DNA of 42,175 nucleotides from an uncultured Lachnospiraceae bacterium. Its GTDB lineage: Bacteria; Bacillota; Clostridia; Lachnospirales; Lachnospiraceae. Below are positions 39,922 through 42,175 of the stretch, in pieces (the stretch's first letter is position 1; every line of letters begins with the position of its first letter). A model generated the notes under the pieces. It ran no database searches and was not told the DNA's origin. It saw only the letters and a program-made list of their open reading frames with translations. The translations under genes were made by a program, and so were the position numbers. The DNA lies in assembly GCA_934292725.1 (NCBI GenBank), contig CAKQXY010000032.1:1-42175 (forward strand). The letters are read 5' to 3'.

Positions 39922-41415
39922 ATGCATAATATTACAAAAAGAGGTCAGCTAAAAAAGCTGGCACTTGCTCTCGGACTGTCTGGTACGTTCTTTTTAAGTG
40001 CATGTACTTCAAACGTACCTTCTGATAAAACTGTCGTTACTTCAACAGACGACTATGAAGCAAGCACAACCATTAATGAATCCAAGAGCTTTGACGAAAC
40101 AGAATCTGAAACTTTTGGCAAAGAAGCACTTTACCGAACTGATGATGACAACAAGCCTGCTGAGGGCTGGATTACAAATGCTGACGGCACGATGGGCTAC
40201 TGTCAAAATGGCTATCTTTTGACTGGATATCAAATGATCGACGATTCACGCTATCTTTTTTCTGATGACGGCATAATGCAGACAGGCCGCTATATAGATA
40301 AAAATGGTGATACATATTGTTTTACTGATGATGGCCGCCAATATTTTTGCTCTACTGTAAAATGCGATGATGGCTATTATTACTATTTTGGTGAAGATGG
40401 AAAAGCTGTGACTGGTAATTTTACTTTTCCTGACGGTGCCACAGGTATGACAGATGAAAATGGACATGTATATGTAGGCTGCCACCGTATTGGTGATCTC
40501 GTCTATGATTTTACCTCACAGGGAAAGCTTAGGCACACTGTTGACGCCACAAAGCCGATGGTTGCGCTGACGTATGATGATGGACCGTCCACGCAAAATA
40601 CACAGATCATTCTTGATACTCTGACAGCAAACGGTGCCTATGCTACATTCTTTGTTCTTGGCAGGAATGTAGAGCGCTGCGCAGATCTTATACAAAATAT
40701 TGAAAATTCAGGTTCTGAGATTGGAAATCATACCTATAATCATTATAAAATTACAAATATGGATGCGCAGGTAACAGATCAGGAAATTAGCAGTACAAGC
40801 TCATATGTGCAGATGATTACAGGAAACCGCCCATGCATCATGAGACCGCCGACAGGCGCAACTGACGATGTTTCATGTGCCAATGTAGCAGCTGTTGATG
40901 ACGGCTATCCGCTTATCATGTGGTGCGTGGACACAATTGACTGGCAGCATCATGATGTGGCAACTACCTGCGATACTATAAGAAGCAAGGTAAAAGACGG
41001 CGCCATTGTGCTTATGCACGATATGGAAGCATCCTCTGCGCAGGCATCACAAATTATCATCCCAGAACTGATTGCCGCTGGCTATGAGCTCGTTACAGTC
41101 AGTGAAATGGCTGCGGCAAGAGGCGGCATGGTACCAGGTCAGGTTTATAATTACTTTGATCCAGCGCTTGGACAGACACAAGAGGCCACTGAAATTCAGC
41201 CGGAGACAGATACGTCAGCTGAAACACAAGTGCAGCAAGATGAGACTGAAACTTTGGCTCAGACACAGCCACAGGAATCTCAAAGCACTCCGTCTTCTGA
41301 ATCCACACCAGATATTACATCAGAAAGTGCTGCTTTGGAAGACTCAGACACTACTACCCCAGCAAGCAGTTCCTCTGATGACAGCCTCTCGATTATTTTT
41401 CCGTGGGCGAAATGA
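39922..41415 (+). CDS. Lipoprotein polysaccharide (peptidoglycan/chitin) deacetylase with wall-binding repeats
   Basis: A 497-residue surface lipoprotein. The lipobox is FLSAC (C28). Residues about 70-205 contain choline-binding-like aromatic/glycine repeats (GWITNADGTMGYCQNGYLL, YYYYFGEDGKAVTGNF) that probably bind the wall. The NodB deacetylase domain (about 210-400) shows motif 1 TYDDGPS, motif 2 GNHTYNH, motif 3 RPPTGATD, motif 4 DTIDWQH and motif 5 LMHD, so the metal and catalytic residues look intact. The last 80 residues are rich in T, S, E and Q without a sorting signal. It probably removes acetyl groups from peptidoglycan or another wall glycan. GGGGG lies ahead of the ATG. Confidence 0.9.
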   Translation: MHNITKRGQLKKLALALGLSGTFFLSACTSNVPSDKTVVTSTDDYEASTTINESKSFDETESETFGKEALYRTDDDNKPAEGWITNADGTMGYCQNGYLLTGYQMIDDSRYLFSDDGIMQTGRYIDKNGDTYCFTDDGRQYFCSTVKCDDGYYYYFGEDGKAVTGNFTFPDGATGMTDENGHVYVGCHRIGDLVYDFTSQGKLRHTVDATKPMVALTYDDGPSTQNTQIILDTLTANGAYATFFVLGRNVERCADLIQNIENSGSEIGNHTYNHYKITNMDAQVTDQEISSTSSYVQMITGNRPCIMRPPTGATDDVSCANVAAVDDGYPLIMWCVDTIDWQHHDVATTCDTIRSKVKDGAIVLMHDMEASSAQASQIIIPELIAAGYELVTVSEMAAARGGMVPGQVYNYFDPALGQTQEATEIQPETDTSAETQVQQDETETLAQTQPQESQSTPSSESTPDITSESAALEDSDTTTPASSSSDDSLSIIFPWAK

Positions 41416-41482
41416 AATTATGTATTGGATATAAGTTTATTTTTTAATTAATCAACAGCATAATCTTTTTTTGCAAAATAGG

Positions 41483-41512
41483 TTGAATTTCTCCTAACTT
41501 TTCTTATATAAT
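41483..41512 (+). promoter_or_regulatory. Promoter of the phd-doc operon
   Basis: TTGAAT (41483-41488), an 18-bp spacer and TATAAT (41507-41512). AAGGAGG (41537-41543) follows, 6 nt before the antitoxin ATG. Phd-type antitoxins repress their own promoter, but no clear palindromic operator is visible. Confidence 0.65.
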
Positions 41513-41549
41513 AGATAATATAAATATTAATTATCGAAGGAGGTTTCTT

Positions 41550-41792
41550 ATGAACATTAACACAAATAATCTTGTATCTATTACAGAAGCAAACCAAAAT
41601 TTTTCACGAGTGGCACGTATGGTTGATGAAAATGGTTCCGTTATCATCTTAAAAAATAATGCTCCTCGTTACTTACTTGTTGAGTTTAAAGCTGCCGAAC
41701 AAGAACAACTTGCCGATAATGAAGATTTGCTTGCTATCTCAAATAGACTCATTGAAAAGAATAAGAAAGCCTATGAGGTTCTTGCAAAATGA
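41550..41792 (+). CDS. phd: Phd/YefM family antitoxin
   Basis: An 80-residue antitoxin. The N-terminal half is a typical Phd/YefM DNA-binding fold (SITEANQNFSRVARMVDENGSVIILKNNAPRYLLV, in adjoining stretches). The C-terminal half (about 50-80) is charged and would wrap around the toxin. It overlaps the Doc-type toxin gene by 4 bp (ATGA), giving coupled translation. Confidence 0.88.
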   Translation: MNINTNNLVSITEANQNFSRVARMVDENGSVIILKNNAPRYLLVEFKAAEQEQLADNEDLLAISNRLIEKNKKAYEVLAK

Positions 41793-42166
41793 CAATTCTT
41801 TCAAAAGAACAAATTCTCATTCTGCATTCGCAACTGATCAAAGCCACAGGCGGTATTGACGGTCTACGTGATGAAGGATTACTAGAATCCGCCTTAAATG
41901 CACCATTCCAAACCTTTGGTGGAACGGATGCTTTCCCTTCTCTTCAGCAAAAGGCTGCACGATTAGGTTACGGACTGGTTAAAAATCATCCTTTTATTGA
42001 TGGTAATAAACGCATTGGTGCTCACGTTATGCTTGTATTTCTTGCATTAAACAAAATCGAACTTGAATATACACAAGACGAATTATCCGATATTATTTTA
42101 AAAACCGCTGCTGGAGAATGCAGTTTTCATGATTTGCTAGAATGGATATTTATACATCAGCTTTAA
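41789..42166 (+). CDS. doc: Fic/Doc family toxin
   Basis: A 125-residue Doc-type Fic protein; this group phosphorylates elongation factor Tu and halts translation. The Fic core motif is HPFIDGNKRIG near residues 70-80, with catalytic H and the D and K expected for Doc. LRDEGLLESALNAPFQTFGG near the N-terminus is also family-typical. It is complete, ending 9 bp before the window edge. With the antitoxin it forms a type II toxin-antitoxin module that is probably mobile or accessory. Confidence 0.9.
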   Translation: MTILSKEQILILHSQLIKATGGIDGLRDEGLLESALNAPFQTFGGTDAFPSLQQKAARLGYGLVKNHPFIDGNKRIGAHVMLVFLALNKIELEYTQDELSDIILKTAAGECSFHDLLEWIFIHQL

Positions 42167-42175
42167 ATTTTGAGG

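Overview
The window looks like a chromosomal segment of a gut-type Bacillota, most likely Lachnospiraceae-like. The grounds are AGGAGG-type ribosome binding sites, a T-box in front of pheST, a class I preQ1 riboswitch, Gram-positive-style lipoproteins, a phd-doc pair and a selenium-dependent molybdenum hydroxylase (SDMH) accessory cluster. The genus cannot be fixed from sequence alone. I saw no rRNA, tRNA, CRISPR array or insertion-sequence transposase.

Layout. (1) 1-5550, minus strand: a carbohydrate-linked group transcribed as GH88 unsaturated glucuronyl hydrolase, DUF2264 protein, FAH-fold enzyme and a MATE exporter cut by the window edge. (2) 5675-6914, plus: a ferredoxin-type protein and a small cysteine-motif partner. 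(3) 6930-9215: a GH27 glycosidase divergent from an AraC regulator. (4) 9188-12007, plus: a queuosine salvage operon, made of a preQ1-I riboswitch, a nucleoside hydrolase (queK-like), an ECF S component (qrtT-like), a strongly folded 190-nt intergenic RNA and a radical-SAM-like protein (queL-like). (5) 11985-25561, minus: one TrmH-type methyltransferase gene, then an almost unbroken run of molybdenum and selenium genes (modCBA, xdhC, MOSC, moaA, MoeA-like, yqeB, ModE-like regulator, DUF3343, cysteine desulfurase, yedF, selD, mogA, moaC, yqeC). (6) 25588-29269, minus: an AAA ATPase/PD-(D/E)XK protein with its own promoter, and a sigma factor with a membrane partner. (7) 29607-33608, minus: pheST with a T-box leader and a 159-bp inverted-repeat element between the T-box terminator and pheS. 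(8) 33628-39708, minus: a signalling group with a GGDEF cyclase, a solute-binding protein fused to a 5'-nucleotidase-like C-terminus, and a hybrid histidine kinase. (9) 39922-42166, plus: a lipoprotein polysaccharide deacetylase and a phd-doc toxin-antitoxin pair.

How the parts work together. In region 5 molybdate is imported (ModABC), built into the pterin cofactor (MoaA, MoaC, MogA, MoeA-like) and probably modified with selenium (SelD, desulfurase, YedF, DUF3343, YqeB, YqeC, XdhC) for a molybdenum hydroxylase whose structural genes are not in this window. A ModE-like regulator and a ModE-box-like palindrome lie inside the run. In region 4 the riboswitch senses the queuosine precursor and controls uptake and breakdown of queuosine or queuine to preQ1-type precursors. 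The least familiar structures are the folded intergenic RNA before queL, the palindromic element in the pheS leader, and the solute-binding/5'-nucleotidase fusion next to a hybrid kinase.
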